The notes under the pieces are model-generated. The model did not search any database. It was given only the letters and a program-made list of their open reading frames with translations, and had not been told where the DNA came from. The position numbers were made by a program, and so were the translations under genes. Of a stretch of 64,000 bases of DNA, positions 1 to 7,223 are shown piece by piece. Origin of the DNA: an uncultured Clostridia bacterium (lineage in GTDB: Bacteria > Bacillota > Clostridia > TANB77 > CAG-508); the NCBI GenBank assembly GCA_934182605.1, contig CAKPRQ010000005.1, positions 1 to 64,000 on the forward strand. The letters run 5' to 3'. Within the stretch, counting starts at the first letter, position 1, and every line of letters starts with the position of its first letter.

Positions 1-76
1 CATTTACTGCTACTATTATTACTATTAGTAATACAATTATTATTAATAACACTATCATTAATTCTTTTGCTTTCAT
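1..76 (-). CDS. N-terminal fragment of a membrane-anchored protein, cut by the window edge
   Basis: An ATG at 76-74 follows an AAGGAAGG ribosome site by about eight bases and opens a frame that runs off the left edge. The 25 visible residues start MKAKELM and continue as an almost unbroken run of Ile, Leu and Val ending in AVN, so this is a single membrane anchor or uncleaved signal peptide. Nothing of the mature protein is visible and no function can be given. Confidence 0.55.
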   Translation of the reverse strand, partial: MKAKELMIVLLIIIVLLIVIIVAVN

Positions 77-170
77 TCCATTTACCTTCCTTATTTTTTT
101 ATTTAGGTTTTATTTTTAGGCACCTATAACCTTTTTATTTTTTTATCTTTTTTTGTTTTTACTATTTTTT

Positions 171-254
171 TTACGGTCCTCCCCTCCTATGGTTATGCTT
201 TACTTTTTCTACAAACGCACATAAAGGTAGACCTATTACCTGTTTTACAGGCAT
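171..254 (-). CDS. possible 27-residue peptide ORF
   Basis: A minus-strand frame begins at ATG 254-252, starts MPVKQVIGLPLCAF, ends HRRGGP and stops at TAA 173-171. A weak AAAGG lies eight bases upstream. The first half of the frame lies on an imperfect inverted repeat (about 222-268, arms AAAGGTAGA / TCTACCTTT), so the stretch may instead be an RNA hairpin. I recognise no family. The rest of 77-500 is A/T-rich and shows no gene I can support. Confidence 0.2.
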   Translation of the reverse strand: MPVKQVIGLPLCAFVEKVKHNHRRGGP

Positions 255-502
255 AGTTCTACCTTTATTTTTACTACTATTTGATTTTATTTTTTTATTT
301 TCTAAATGACAATATACGATATATATATATATATATATACAGCCATGCGGGTTTCAGCGTTTTCTTTTATTTCTTTCATATTTTTCTCTTTTAATTTTAT
401 TGTTTCTACCATTTTTCATCTTCTCCTACTTCGTTATTTTATTTATCTTATCATACTTTTTAGCTTTTTACAAGACTATATTTTTCCATTTTTTATTTAT
501 CT

Positions 503-583
503 GTTACAATTCAGTAAGAAAACACTTAACTTTTGCAAAATCGTGATATATCGCTATTTGCGAGTCAAGCCCCTAATTGTGTG
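503..583 (+). repeat. half copy of the dispersed palindromic repeat (copy A)
   Basis: It starts GTTACAATTCAG and carries the shared core GATATATCGCTATTTGCGAG followed by TCAAG and an ATTGTGT block, matching the copy at 3176-3325 in the same orientation. After about 583 the similarity stops, so the right half is missing or replaced. See copies B (3176-3325), C (19099-19246), D (5280-5347) and E (48045-48105). Confidence 0.7.
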
Positions 584-610
584 CCTTAAAAATCAATATT
601 TAATCAGGGC

Positions 611-641
611 AAATATCTTGTATAAAAGATACAAGATATTT
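611..641. repeat. perfect 13-bp inverted repeat (hairpin)
   Basis: AAATATCTTGTAT at 611-623 pairs exactly with ATACAAGATATTT at 629-641 across a five-base loop. It lies downstream of the minus-strand deacetylase gene, but neither strand has a good T-run after the stem. It may be a weak terminator or the scar of the truncated repeat just beside it. Confidence 0.5.
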
Positions 642-687
642 ATCTTTCAATCATTATTTTATTTATTACTAAAATAATTAAAAATTT

Positions 688-1494
688 TTATATTACAAAT
701 TCATCTAGACTTTTTATTTCATACCCCATATTTTTTATCTCTTTTATGCAGTAATCCAATACATTTGCATTATCTTTTGATGTTGCATGTAATAATATTA
801 CTGCTCCTGGATGTATGTTGTCTAATATTTTTTTCTTTGCATATTCTTCGCCCTTTTGGTTATTTTCGTCAAAATCATCATACGCTAAAGACCACATAAC
901 TGTTGTATATTCTAAATTAGCAGTTAATTGTAACGTTCTTTCACTAAATTCTCCTTTAGGCGGTCTCATATATTTCATTTCGTATCCTGTTTTTTCAAAT
1001 ACTGCCGCATGTAAATCTAATAATTCTGTTTTTATTTTTTCATCACTTATTTCTGGCATGCTATAATGATTAACTGTATGATTCCCAATTATATGACCTT
1101 CATTTATCATTCTTTTTACTAAATCTGTTTCACTATTTAAATAATGACCTGTTATAAAAAATGTTGCTTTTACATTATTAGCTTTTAAAGTATCTAAGAT
1201 TTTTGGTGTATATCCTGCTTCATACCCTTGATCAAATGTTAAATACACTATTTTTTTATCTTTATTCCCCATACTTATTCCATTATACTTGTCTAAAATG
1301 TTTTTATATACTGCTATATCTGGCTGTTCATGATTTTCACCTCTTTTTACTCCCCACCCATACTTTTTATTACTTATTGTTGTTCCATTTGCAAGTACTG
1401 CTGTTTCATTATTATTCATTATTATAACAACAAATATACTTGCTATTATAATTAATATAAAACCTACTATTAATAAGTTTTTTAATTTTATCAT
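688..1494 (-). CDS. PdaA-like polysaccharide deacetylase (NodB fold)
   Basis: Predicted to remove an acetyl group from peptidoglycan N-acetylmuramic acid, as PdaA does in making muramic delta-lactam of spore cortex. An N-terminal membrane helix is followed by a NodB domain with TFDQGYEAGYTP, the metal-binding HTVNH, RPPKGEFSERT and the late ILLHATS motif. The usual TFDDG has Gln in place of the second Asp, which resembles the PdaA subgroup rather than general chitooligosaccharide deacetylases. The ATG at 1494 is chosen because GGAAAGGG sits seven bases before it; a frame-equivalent ATG at 1515 has no such site. Outer-face location is inferred from the anchor. A substrate other than spore cortex is possible. 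Confidence 0.85.
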   Translation of the reverse strand: MIKLKNLLIVGFILIIIASIFVVIIMNNNETAVLANGTTISNKKYGWGVKRGENHEQPDIAVYKNILDKYNGISMGNKDKKIVYLTFDQGYEAGYTPKILDTLKANNVKATFFITGHYLNSETDLVKRMINEGHIIGNHTVNHYSMPEISDEKIKTELLDLHAAVFEKTGYEMKYMRPPKGEFSERTLQLTANLEYTTVMWSLAYDDFDENNQKGEEYAKKKILDNIHPGAVILLHATSKDNANVLDYCIKEIKNMGYEIKSLDEFVI

Positions 1495-1749
1495 TTCTAA
1501 TCCCTTTCCTTTCATAAATTACTTTCAGTCCACAACATATATACCAATATTTTTAATTCCTATTTTATTTTATGAGAAATATATATAAAAAATAACTAGT
1601 ATTAATATATAAGTAATCTGATATTAAGTCTTATTTAAAACATAAATTCTTTATTAAAGTTTTTATTTTTTTTCTAAAAAGCATTTACAAATTCGACAAT
1701 ATTATTTATATTTATCTAGTAATTTTAAAAAAAGGAGGGTAATAGATAA

Positions 1750-3099
1750 ATGTATTTTTTCTCATTAATAAAAAATTTTTTAATAGAACCTAATATACTA
1801 ATGACTAATCTATTAAATACACCACTTATTTTTCTAGGTATGTATATAAACTTATTAATTTTTAAAAATTTGCTTAGACTCGATGTCTCTAAAAAGCAAA
1901 CTTATGAATACATTATTTTTTCTGGATTATGGATGACCTTTTGTAATATTTTTATTCAAGCTCCTTTAGGATTATATATAAATTGTATTATACAACCTGG
2001 AATTGTTATGTCTATTTTTAAAACTAGATTAATTAAATCTATATTTATAGCACTTATGCCATCTGCTATCACACTATTATTCGAAACTATTTTATGTAAA
2101 ATCTATTCAAGTTTTTTATATTCGTCATATTCTATATTAACAACTATTCCACTATATAAAATAGCATTATACTTACAAATATATTTTATAATGTATATAA
2201 TATACTTAATTATTAAAAGAAATAATTTTTATATCAAAATATCTGATAATTTTTCTAAAGAAAGTAACATTCAATTACTATTAAACACAATATTAGCCAC
2301 TACAATTATTAGTGTACAATTTTACATACTTATTTATTATACTGGTTCATTACCTATTACAATAATTATATTATCTAGTTTTTTACTTACTTTATTTTTC
2401 TTTATGGTTATTAATAATATTATTAAAATTAGTAAGCTAGAAGTAGCCTCACTTGAATTAAAACAAAGCCAAGAATATAATAAAACTTTAGAATTTTTAT
2501 ATGATTCTATTAAAGCTTTCAAACACGATTTTAATAACATTATTCAAACTATTGGTGGCTATGCTAATAGCAATGATATCGAAGGTTTTAAAATTTATTA
2601 TAAAGATTTATTTGTAGATTGTCAGAAAATTAATGATTTAACTGCTTTAAATCCTAATGTTGTTAATAATCCTGGTGTTTACTGTTTACTTACATCAAAA
2701 TATAAAAAAGCTGAAGAGCAAGGCATTAAAATACATATTGATTTTTTCTTAAATCTCAATGGTCTTAATATGAAAATCTATGAGTTTACTAGAATTTTAG
2801 GAATACTTTTGGATAATGCAATAGAAGCTAGTATGACTTGTGATAACAAAGTTATAAATATAATTTTTAATACTAAAACCTCTAACAATATGCAATATGT
2901 TTTAATAGAAAATACTTATAACGAAAGAGATATTGATACTGAAAAGATTTTCGAAAAAGGTTATTCTAGCAAACCTAAGAATACTGGGCTAGGTTTATGG
3001 GAAGTTAGACAAATTTTAAAGAAAAATACTAATTTAAATTTGTTTACATCTAAAGATGATTCTTTTTTTAGACAACAATTAGAAATTTTTGAACTTTAA
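1750..3099 (+). CDS. AgrC/GHKL-type sensor histidine kinase
   Basis: A 449-residue membrane sensor kinase. The first about 225 residues are a run of hydrophobic helices (roughly six or seven), followed by a short coiled linker. The phosphoacceptor motif FKHDFNN (His about 259) is of the AgrC/Spo0B-like type. The GHKL ATPase part has LLDNAIEAS (N box, about 354-362) and NTGLGLWEV (G box, about 411-419). AAAGGAGGG just before the ATG fixes the start. AgrC-type kinases usually sense peptides and pass phosphate to a LytTR regulator, but no response regulator, pre-peptide or AgrB-like gene lies beside it; neighbours are a deacetylase and tRNAs. The signal is unknown. Confidence 0.88.
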   Translation: MYFFSLIKNFLIEPNILMTNLLNTPLIFLGMYINLLIFKNLLRLDVSKKQTYEYIIFSGLWMTFCNIFIQAPLGLYINCIIQPGIVMSIFKTRLIKSIFIALMPSAITLLFETILCKIYSSFLYSSYSILTTIPLYKIALYLQIYFIMYIIYLIIKRNNFYIKISDNFSKESNIQLLLNTILATTIISVQFYILIYYTGSLPITIIILSSFLLTLFFFMVINNIIKISKLEVASLELKQSQEYNKTLEFLYDSIKAFKHDFNNIIQTIGGYANSNDIEGFKIYYKDLFVDCQKINDLTALNPNVVNNPGVYCLLTSKYKKAEEQGIKIHIDFFLNLNGLNMKIYEFTRILGILLDNAIEASMTCDNKVINIIFNTKTSNNMQYVLIENTYNERDIDTEKIFEKGYSSKPKNTGLGLWEVRQILKKNTNLNLFTSKDDSFFRQQLEIFEL

Positions 3100-3124
3100 G
3101 AACTTTTCTTAAAGTTCTTTTTAT
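3098..3124 (+). terminator. rho-independent terminator of the sensor kinase gene
   Basis: AAGAACTTT (3098-3106) pairs with AAAGTTCTT (3111-3119) around a TCTT loop and is followed by TTTTATT. The stem begins inside the TAA stop codon. Confidence 0.85.
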
Positions 3125-3175
3125 TGAAACTTTGTATTAAATTTCACTATATTTCTATAAAATATTAGATAAGAT

Positions 3176-3325
3176 GTTACAAATCAGCAGAAAAACATAT
3201 AGTTTTATCAAAATGGTGATATATAGCTATTTGCGAGTCAAGACACGGATTGTGTCACCCTAGATATGTTTTGACTAAAAATAGCTATGTATCAAGATTT
3301 TATAAAATAGTTACTGAATTTTAAC
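3176..3325 (-). repeat. full copy of the dispersed palindromic repeat (copy B, 150 bp)
   Basis: It begins GTTACAAATCAGC and ends TTACTGAATTTTAAC, so its tips are imperfect inverted repeats. The interior holds nested inverted repeats (TAGCTATTT ... AAATAGCTA; GACACGG and TTGTGTC). Its reverse complement aligns end to end with copy C at 19099-19246, so the two copies are in opposite orientation. It encodes no protein and lies between the kinase terminator and the tRNA promoter. Confidence 0.8.
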
Positions 3326-3365
3326 AAAAAATTTTAAGGTATTGGAATTTTTTTCAAAAAAACTA

Positions 3366-3394
3366 TTGACATTTTTAAAAAAATCTAGTATACT
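3366..3394 (+). promoter_or_regulatory. promoter of the tRNA cluster
   Basis: TTGACA at 3366-3371 and TATACT at 3389-3394 are separated by 17 bases, a near-consensus vegetative promoter, about 34 bases before the first tRNA. Confidence 0.85.
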
Positions 3395-3427
3395 AATAAA
3401 TGTCACGTGAAGTGGTGATAATAATGT

Positions 3428-3503
3428 GGGCGCATAGCTCAGCTGGAAGAGCATCTGCCTTACAAGCAGGAGGTCATAGGTTCGAGCCCTATTGCGCCCA
3501 CCA
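3428..3503 (+). tRNA. tRNA-Val (anticodon TAC)
   Basis: The acceptor GGGCGCA pairs with TGCGCCC, the anticodon loop is CTTACAA (TAC), the T-loop is GTTCGAGCC and the CCA end is encoded. First of three tRNAs read from one promoter. Confidence 0.96.
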
Positions 3504-3520
3504 TTTTTATTATTTTATGT

Positions 3521-3597
3521 GGCCCGGTAGTTCAGTTGGTTAGAACGCTAGCCTGTCACGCTAGAGGTCGACGGTTCGAGCCCGTTCCGGGTCGCCA
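3521..3597 (+). tRNA. tRNA-Asp (anticodon GTC)
   Basis: The acceptor GGCCCGG pairs with CCGGGTC (one G-U), the anticodon loop is CTGTCAC (GTC), the T-loop is GGTTCGAGCC and CCA is encoded. It follows tRNA-Val by 17 bases. Confidence 0.96.
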
Positions 3598-3612
3598 TTT
3601 TTATATTAATAA

Positions 3613-3688
<76 letters not shown>

Positions 3689-3790
3689 CATAAAAGGTAT
3701 CAGTGCTTGATAGTGTTAGGTATTGGTATTTTTTTATTTTAAAAAATTAAAATTTTCTAACCTTTTAATAGCTAAATTATGAAAAATAAA

Positions 3791-3824
3791 AAATACTAGA
3801 AATAATGTCTAGTATTTATATTTT
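3791..3824. terminator. bidirectional terminator between tRNAs and the HD gene
   Basis: AAATACTAGA (3791-3800) pairs perfectly with TCTAGTATTT (3808-3817). The plus strand continues into ATATTTTTTTA and the minus strand into TTTATTTTTC, so it can end both the tRNA transcript and the converging HD gene. Confidence 0.8.
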
Positions 3825-3834
3825 TTTATAAATT

Positions 3835-4350
3835 TCAAACTAATTTAAAAATAATTAATCCAAAAAACAAATATGCATATCTATATAATTTTTGAAATCT
3901 TTTATTTTCTTTATAATAATCAATAGATTCTGCAATTGCACAATATTTATCAACAAATGAAACTATATAACTTTCCAAATATCTAGGTGGAATAACTGTT
4001 AATGGCCACATATGCTTTTTTATAATATCTTGTTCTTTTTTTGATAAATTATATAATTTAGAAGCATTTCTTAATGCAATATAAGGATGTCTAAAACCAT
4101 GAAGAGGCTTATGTTCTTCTGATTTTATATGCCAATCGTACAAAAATAAGTCATGTAAAAATCCTGCTCGTGCAGCGGCTTTATAATCTAAATGTAATTT
4201 TCTACAAATTAAATAACTAATAAAAGCTACTTTATAACAATGTTCATAACATGATGTATCGCAATGTTGTATAAAATTTTTCATTTTTAAAACTGTATCA
4301 TTATCTTTTATATCTTTTACACATAAAAGAAAATCTATATTTTTATCCAA
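3835..4350 (-). CDS. HD-domain phosphohydrolase-like protein
   Basis: A small soluble protein of about 171 residues with an HD-superfamily layout: an early His in SCYEHCYKVAFIS, then AARAGFLHDLFLYDW with the defining His-Asp pair, then HGFRHPYIAL and a later Asp in VSFVDKYC. These positions fit a metal-dependent phosphohydrolase; no second catalytic or sensor domain is present and the substrate cannot be inferred. The start is a TTG at 4350, six bases after AGAGGT; a TTG at 4368 would overlap no ribosome site. It is a single-gene unit ending at the shared terminator. The C-terminus (LFFGLIIFKLV) is unusually hydrophobic. Confidence 0.75.
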   Translation of the reverse strand: MDKNIDFLLCVKDIKDNDTVLKMKNFIQHCDTSCYEHCYKVAFISYLICRKLHLDYKAAARAGFLHDLFLYDWHIKSEEHKPLHGFRHPYIALRNASKLYNLSKKEQDIIKKHMWPLTVIPPRYLESYIVSFVDKYCAIAESIDYYKENKRFQKLYRYAYLFFGLIIFKLV

Positions 4351-4440
4351 AGTAATACCTCTTTTCAAAATATATTATATTACCATTATATCATAAAAAT
4401 ATATAATTGGGAACAGTTTTATCATAAATATTTATTAATT

Positions 4441-4514
4441 AGAAATTCTTGTGCTTAATTGTGGAAAGCGTTCGTGTTAACGGAAGGGTGCCATAATTAA
4501 GCCTTAGAATTTCT
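4441..4514. other. unidentified strongly folded element
   Basis: Nested stems: AGAAATTCT (4441-4449) pairs perfectly with AGAATTTCT (4506-4514). After a 4/4 internal loop, CTTAATTGTGG (4454-4464) pairs with CCATAATTAAG (4491-4501, one G-U). The inner 26 bases are far richer in G and C than the surroundings and can form a CGTT/AACG stem. This looks like a structured RNA or its gene rather than chance. I compared it from memory with common riboswitches and small ribozymes and found no match. No long T-run follows, so it is not a simple terminator. The rest of 4351-4678 is A/T-rich with no gene. Confidence 0.5.
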
Positions 4515-4678
4515 ATATTCTTTTACAAGCCGAGATTTTTAATTTTAGACTAGTATTTTCAAGTGATTTATGTAATACACTATTATATAGTAACATTAAT
4601 AATTTACCATTATTCATATTTTTAATTTTCGTACATACATTTTAATAATATAATTCTCTAAATTTTAAGGAGGCCACT

Positions 4679-5224
4679 ATGTTTATTTGTAATTTTAAGA
4701 TAAATTCAAAAAATATATTTAAATTTTTTCTTGTAATAGCTATTATTTTATCTACTATTTTCTTTATAATATCTACAATAAGAATTTTTGCTGCTAGTAA
4801 TGTTTTTAAAACTAATGATGAACTGCCTAAAAAAGATGTATATACTATTTCCGCTTCTAATTATACAAATGTGCTAAAATCTGTACATGAAAATCTTACA
4901 AATTATATTGGTCAAAAAGTAGAATTTGAAGGATATGTTTATAAAGTGCCAGATATCGATTCTAGCCAATTTATTCTAGCAAGAGATATGATTATTAATT
5001 CTAATCTACAAACGCTTGTAGTAGGTTTTTTGTGTGAATATAAAGAAGCTATTAATCTTAGTGAAAAAACCTGGGTAAAAATTACAGGTGAAATTCAAAA
5101 AGGTGATTATAATGGTGAAATTCCTATAATTAAAATAACTTCTTTAGAAAAAATTGAAAAACCTAGTGATGAATATGTATACCCTCCAGATAGTTCTTAT
5201 CTACAAACAAGTGTATTGTTATAA
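4679..5224 (+). CDS. YcgQ/DUF1980-like exported protein
   Basis: 181 residues with one N-terminal membrane helix (about 15-37), then an extracytoplasmic domain. The segment YIGQKVEFEGYVYKVPD, then FILARDMI, VVGFLCEY, WVKITGEI and a C-terminal EYVYP match the C-terminal domain of TIGR03943 (YcgQ/DUF1980) proteins, which usually follow a longer multi-spanning membrane part and accompany YcgR-type permeases. Here the long membrane part and any partner permease are absent, so this is a stand-alone, single-anchor version. The Cys-rich site seen in some relatives is reduced to one Cys. AAGGAGG lies before the ATG. Function is unknown for the family; metal-related roles are suggested only by association elsewhere. 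Confidence 0.6.
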   Translation: MFICNFKINSKNIFKFFLVIAIILSTIFFIISTIRIFAASNVFKTNDELPKKDVYTISASNYTNVLKSVHENLTNYIGQKVEFEGYVYKVPDIDSSQFILARDMIINSNLQTLVVGFLCEYKEAINLSEKTWVKITGEIQKGDYNGEIPIIKITSLEKIEKPSDEYVYPPDSSYLQTSVLL

Positions 5225-5279
5225 TGCTTATCAATATTTTAATCATTTGGTACAAAATAAAAAAAATAGGAGAATAATT

Positions 5280-5347
5280 GTTACAGTTCAGAAAGTATAT
5301 ATATAATTTTTTCAAATCTTGATATATATTTTATATTGAACTGTAGC
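5280..5347. repeat. short, internally deleted form of the dispersed repeat (copy D)
   Basis: GTTACAGTTCAG at the left and TTGAACTGTAGC at the right are inverted repeats and resemble the tips of the 150-bp copies. AAATCTTGATATAT in the middle matches their subterminal sequence. The central palindrome is missing, leaving 68 bp between two genes. Confidence 0.6.
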
Positions 5348-5366
5348 AAATAATTAACTCCGTTTT

Positions 5367-6464
5367 TTATTTTCTATCAAATATTGTTTTAAAAAAACCT
5401 TTATCTATAAATGTACCAAATATATTTTTAAATATTATTAACACTATTGGTCCTATTATTAAACCTATTATCCCTATTAATTTCAAGCCAGTATACATTG
5501 CTATTAATGTAAATATTGGGTGTATTCCCAATTGCTTACTTACTATTTTAGGTTCTAACAATTGTCTTACTATTGATATTATTATCCATAATACTGTTAT
5601 TGCTATGCCTAATGTTATATCACCATTTATAGCTACTATTAATGCCCATGGTATCATTACTGTTCCAGAGCCTAATATTGGTATTGCATCTACAAATCCT
5701 ATTAATAATGCCATCAGAAATGGATATTCTATATTTAGTCCAAAAACTTTAAATAAATACAAGCCTATTAATACTTCTACAAAAGATATTACAATCAGTA
5801 TTACTTCTGCTTTTAAAAAGGAACCTAAAGATTCTATTATTTCTCTTAAATGTTTTCCTAATTTTTTAACCCATATTTTAGGTAAATGATGTTCCACTTC
5901 ATCTAATATATAGATTCTATCTGCACACATAAAATATATTGCAACAAAAGTTACTCCTACATATATACTTATAATTGGCAATGATGTTATTGAATTTAAT
6001 AAATTTGTTAGAAAGTTTTTTACATAATTTGAACCAAATTCTAATACCTCTTGTGAAGAAGTATCCAAAATCTGTTTTACTTCGTTTGACAATTGTAATT
6101 TAGAAAATCCTGTATCGTATAAAACTCTCTGTACAAGTTCATTGAACTTATCATAATATTCATTCAAACCCGACAATAAATCCGACGCTTCTGATATTAA
6201 TGTAACTATTCCCCATGCTAATAAACATATTATTAATATAGCAAATATTACCATTACTATAATGGCACAAGTTTTTCTTGTAAAACTTGTCCTATTTTTT
6301 ACAAATCTGATAATTGGCTCTAATATTAAAGATACTATAAATGCAATTAGAAAAGGTAAGTAAAATATGCTTAATTTTATTGTTAAAAATAGACCTAATA
6401 TTACAAGTGCTGCAATTAATAGTTTTTTTAATACTCTTGTCCAATATCCTAAATCTACTACCAA
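5367..6464 (-). CDS. AI-2E/PerM family permease, YtvI-like
   Basis: A 365-residue integral membrane protein of the AI-2E transporter (PerM/UPF0118) family, with the usual two N-terminal hydrophobic pairs, a long amphipathic middle region (about 95-150) and a C-terminal block of helices containing GFVDAIPILGSGTVMIPWAL and EPKIVSKQLGIHPIF, both typical of the family. Length and clostridial context fit YtvI, a sporulation membrane protein under sigma E in Bacillus; the transported substrate is not established. The start is a TTG after GGTGAAG. Its upstream neighbour, the CBS gene, is separated by a strong terminator, so it is transcribed alone. Confidence 0.85.
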   Translation of the reverse strand: MVVDLGYWTRVLKKLLIAALVILGLFLTIKLSIFYLPFLIAFIVSLILEPIIRFVKNRTSFTRKTCAIIVMVIFAILIICLLAWGIVTLISEASDLLSGLNEYYDKFNELVQRVLYDTGFSKLQLSNEVKQILDTSSQEVLEFGSNYVKNFLTNLLNSITSLPIISIYVGVTFVAIYFMCADRIYILDEVEHHLPKIWVKKLGKHLREIIESLGSFLKAEVILIVISFVEVLIGLYLFKVFGLNIEYPFLMALLIGFVDAIPILGSGTVMIPWALIVAINGDITLGIAITVLWIIISIVRQLLEPKIVSKQLGIHPIFTLIAMYTGLKLIGIIGLIIGPIVLIIFKNIFGTFIDKGFFKTIFDRK

Positions 6465-6553
6465 AATACTTCACCAATATTATTATATGTAAAAATAAGT
6501 TATATATTACAATTAAATATTAATACATTATTATTTAGATTACCCTCTGCTTG

Positions 6554-6637
6554 CAAAAAAAGAAACTCTAAATTATATTTATAGAACACTTTCAATTAAA
6601 AATTGACCTTTTTCCATAAATATTTTTAAGAGTTTCT
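6554..6637 (-). terminator. long hairpin terminator of the CBS gene
   Basis: AGAAACTCT (6561-6569) pairs perfectly with AGAGTTTCT (6629-6637), and the 59 bases between them form a continuing imperfect stem closing on CAATT AAA AATTG. On the minus strand the stem runs straight into TTTTTTTGC. The 77-nt hairpin is much longer than usual for a terminator and could come from a degraded palindromic repeat. Confidence 0.65.
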
Positions 6638-6692
6638 AATATTTTTTCTATATTTTGGTGTAATTTAAAATAGTAATATATTAAGACTTTTA

Positions 6693-7139
6693 TTACTCAG
6701 CATTTTTATTTTTACTATTACATCCACAGATTTCTTCTACTATATATCCCACTGTTTCTGTTGAGCATAAAGGACTCACAGATAAATCTGATATTGTTAA
6801 CATTCCTTTTAAGCAACCATTTGGTTCAACTATAGGAATTCTCTTAACATTACCATCACACATTTTTTCTGTTGCATTTTCTATATCTTCATCTGGACCT
6901 GCTGTATACAGTTTAGTTGTCATTATTTCACTTACTGGAACTGTTTTAGCATCTTTGTTACAAGCAATACATCTTAAAACAACATCTCTATCGGTAACAA
7001 TACCTACTAATTTCTTATTATTATCACATACAGGAATACATCCAATATGATTATCCTTCATCTGTTTTGCTACATCTTGCACAGTTGTTTCTGGCTTTGC
7101 AAAAATAGTTTCATTGCACATACATTCTCTTATTTTCAT
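6693..7139 (-). CDS. tandem CBS-domain protein
   Basis: 148 residues made of two CBS domains forming one Bateman module: first MTxV-like part with DVAKQMKDNHIGCIPVCD and GIVTDRDVVLRC, second with VSEIMTTKLYT and KMCDGNVKRIPIVE ending GMLTISDLS. Such proteins bind adenosyl nucleotides and act as sensors or regulators; there is no fused catalytic domain. The C-terminus is Cys-rich (SPLCSTETVGYIVEEICGC). GAGGAGG before the ATG gives a strong ribosome site. Between a terminator and murD, it appears to be transcribed alone. Partner unknown. Confidence 0.88.
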   Translation of the reverse strand: MKIRECMCNETIFAKPETTVQDVAKQMKDNHIGCIPVCDNNKKLVGIVTDRDVVLRCIACNKDAKTVPVSEIMTTKLYTAGPDEDIENATEKMCDGNVKRIPIVEPNGCLKGMLTISDLSVSPLCSTETVGYIVEEICGCNSKNKNAE

Positions 7140-7223
7140 ATATAATAACCTCCTCTTAATCTATAGTTATTATATACTGAAATTTATTTTATATACTTTA
7201 TAAATTATTACAACGAATAAACT

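Noticed and set aside
306..677. Plus-strand 123-codon frame rich in Phe, Ile and Leu
   Set aside because: No ribosome site; it runs through a TA repeat and the repeat copy at 503-583, and its composition is what A/T-rich non-coding DNA gives.
4441..4514. Simple rho-independent terminator
   Set aside because: Neither strand has a T-run after the outer stem, and the two-stem layout with a G/C-rich core is too elaborate.
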